From: Glandiceps talaboti
Lineage: Eukaryota > Hemichordata > Enteropneusta > Spengelidae
Reading direction: 5' to 3'
Assembly: GCF_964340395.1 (NCBI RefSeq)
Contig: NC_135568.1
Span: forward strand, 3,907,425-3,971,424
Length of the DNA stretch: 64,000 nt
The position numbers and the translations under genes were made by a program. Shown one piece after another: positions 62,501-64,000 of this stretch. The notes beneath the pieces were generated by a model. It was not told the origin of the DNA. It saw only the letters and a list, made by a program, of their open reading frames with translations, and did no database searches. The stretch's first letter is position 1. Every line of letters begins with the position of its first letter.

Positions 62501-63911
62501 CTAGATTTTCCTGAACATGAAATGCACCTCTTAAAACCCAGCTAACTGTTTGACAGTGAAATGTATTAATAGCTGTTATTTTCCAAACTGTTTTCCCTCC
62601 TTTACATTGTTTTTTGTGTGACCTCAATATAAGTGAAAAGATCACAAAAATTTGACTATTGTCACATACGGGCTATAAACATGAACATATTGCATATTAT
62701 CCACCTATCAAAACAATGACATGTCTATTCAAGCATGGAGGTATAAATACATGTACATGTACCGGTCCATGATTCAAACCATACTGGTAGTGACAGTATA
62801 TTTGTGGTACTCCTGAACGAACGTCGATTTGAAGAACAAACTAGACAAAGGCAATTATATACTAGATATATTTATACTGACCTTAGAAACCCAATTGTGA
62901 TGTTTATGTGTACAATTTCGATGTGCCTGCATATGCATACTACTACTAGGCATGGCAGCCATACATTTGATAGTGTCAATGAATCGACCTTGGCACGATA
63001 ATGGTGAAAACCGCATACTAGAGTCAATGTATCGAACTTGTACAATAACAAAACGGAAAGTCCACTCAATAAAAGGTGTGTCGACGTCTGGAATCCAACA
63101 GGATAGACATACAGAACTGAGTAGAGCAAAGACTGAATACAAACTGCTGAATTTAACACGTGTATTGTATAGCTGTATTCACTGATGTATGAAGGCGGGC
63201 TTGGCCACACTGTTGCTATTATTCCACCAAGCAGTCCTGTGTCATAAATCAACAACCAATCACCAATTCTCTACTTTACACACTAAACAGTCAATGAACA
63301 ACAACAATTCTGACTGGCTGCTGATGTTGACCTGAGGTGACCTTTACAACACATAGCTTTTGACCTGATAAGGTCGAGTTAATCATTGACGTGGTTGGTA
63401 AACTTGTAAGATTAATGATTGAACTGACCTACATCATTACAATCTATATTACATATTTCATACAGATGGAAAAACTGATAAAGTATACTAAATTCTGAAA
63501 CAAAGTTAAGCTCACAAACTGCTCCAATTCATGCTGAGCTTGCACCTCACAGTTTATTGCACGCGTACACATGTACTAAAAGATTTGCTCTGACAAAAAG
63601 AATCGCTGATACATGTGTTGACAATATTTCCTGGATACTACAAAAACATGTACTTTATGACTGTGGTATAAATATCCACAAATAAAGATATCAATGCACA
63701 TTTCATTATATATGTATCAGTATATATATGACAATAAAACACATATCATATCAAACACATATCATATCATACAATATATATATATACTAAAATTTCAGAC
63801 CAAGAATAAATTAATGTAATCAGCAATTCATGTTTTATTACATTACACTAGTTACAACATGTTCAGGCAGACACATGTACATTGTACTGACAAAACTGAA
63901 TGTACAGGCAC
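59524..63911. other. upstream of NAGS, no supported gene
   Basis: About 4.4 kb expected to contain the NAGS promoter and first UTR exon, which I could not place. It contains the tandem repeat at 59755, a dispersed-repeat fragment at 61490-61575 and AT-rich sequence near 63710-63790. Open frames of up to 127 codons at 62804-63255 overlap on both strands and show no family features. Confidence 0.5.
59755..59860. repeat. ~39-bp tandem repeat upstream of NAGS
   Basis: CTGATGGTGATCTCCCTAGG followed by TAACCTA.. and ATCCTCACAC occurs about three times. Confidence 0.75.
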
Positions 63912-64000
63912 CAGGGGTGAACAAATCATTTTGTGAACTGGTGGTCCCCAGACCAGTGCCTTAAAAATTCCAGTGGTCCTGCTGAAACAATTAGTGCTAC
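63912..64000 (+). mobile_element. third copy of CAGGGGTGAACAAATC family, cut by window end
   Basis: The 89 visible bases match the left end of the 20553 copy closely (CATTTTGTGAACTGGTGGT and onward). Confidence 0.85.

Noticed and set aside
62804-63255. Overlapping open frames up to 127 codons upstream of NAGS
   Set aside because: Open on both strands together, no family features, no consistent splice sites.

Overview
The window is eukaryotic DNA from an invertebrate animal. It is AT-rich, its genes are split by many GT-AG introns, and it is crowded with microsatellites, short inverted-repeat transposons (MITEs) and palindromic words such as TACATGTA. A metazoan N-acetylglutamate synthase and filamin/NHL-type TRIM genes point to a bilaterian. 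A marine deuterostome (hemichordate or lancelet) or a mollusc-like lophotrochozoan would fit, but the sequence alone does not settle which.

Four protein-coding genes can be supported. (1) A + strand gene at 7882-42871 has 30 coding exons whose phases all join without a break, giving 1147 codons of a mostly coiled-coil protein that I do not recognise. (2) and (3) Two - strand, single-coding-exon TRIM genes (RING, two B-boxes, coiled coil, filamin repeat, NHL propeller; 719 aa each) lie at 22282-24441 and 27072-29231. They form a ~3.3-kb tandem duplication nested antisense in the 9.8-kb intron 14 of the first gene. (4) A - strand NAGS gene at 49355-59439 has 11 coding exons and encodes 605 aa, with a mitochondrial presequence, an amino-acid-kinase fold and an acetyltransferase domain. 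It converges on gene 1, with ~6.5 kb between the stop codons.

Layout: 1-5890 is non-coding with repeats. 5890-7875 is low in repeats and may hold the promoter of gene 1 and perhaps a divergent leftward transcript. 7876-42871 is gene 1 with the nested TRIM pair. 42872-49354 holds the 3' ends of the convergent genes. 49355-59523 is NAGS. 59524-64000 is upstream sequence with no gene I can support.

Most of the unusual structure is in the introns. There are three independent cases of a tandemly copied 3' splice site, most strikingly about eight degenerate copies filling NAGS intron 3. Intron 20 of gene 1 holds a ~2.4-kb, 40-bp minisatellite with higher-order structure. Tandem units carrying RFX X-box-like palindromes lie in intron 3 of gene 1. 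Several families of non-autonomous DNA transposons have visible target-site duplications (TTAA, TA, or 5 bp). I saw no retroviral or other virus-like element, no CRISPR array and no convincing tRNA or rRNA gene.
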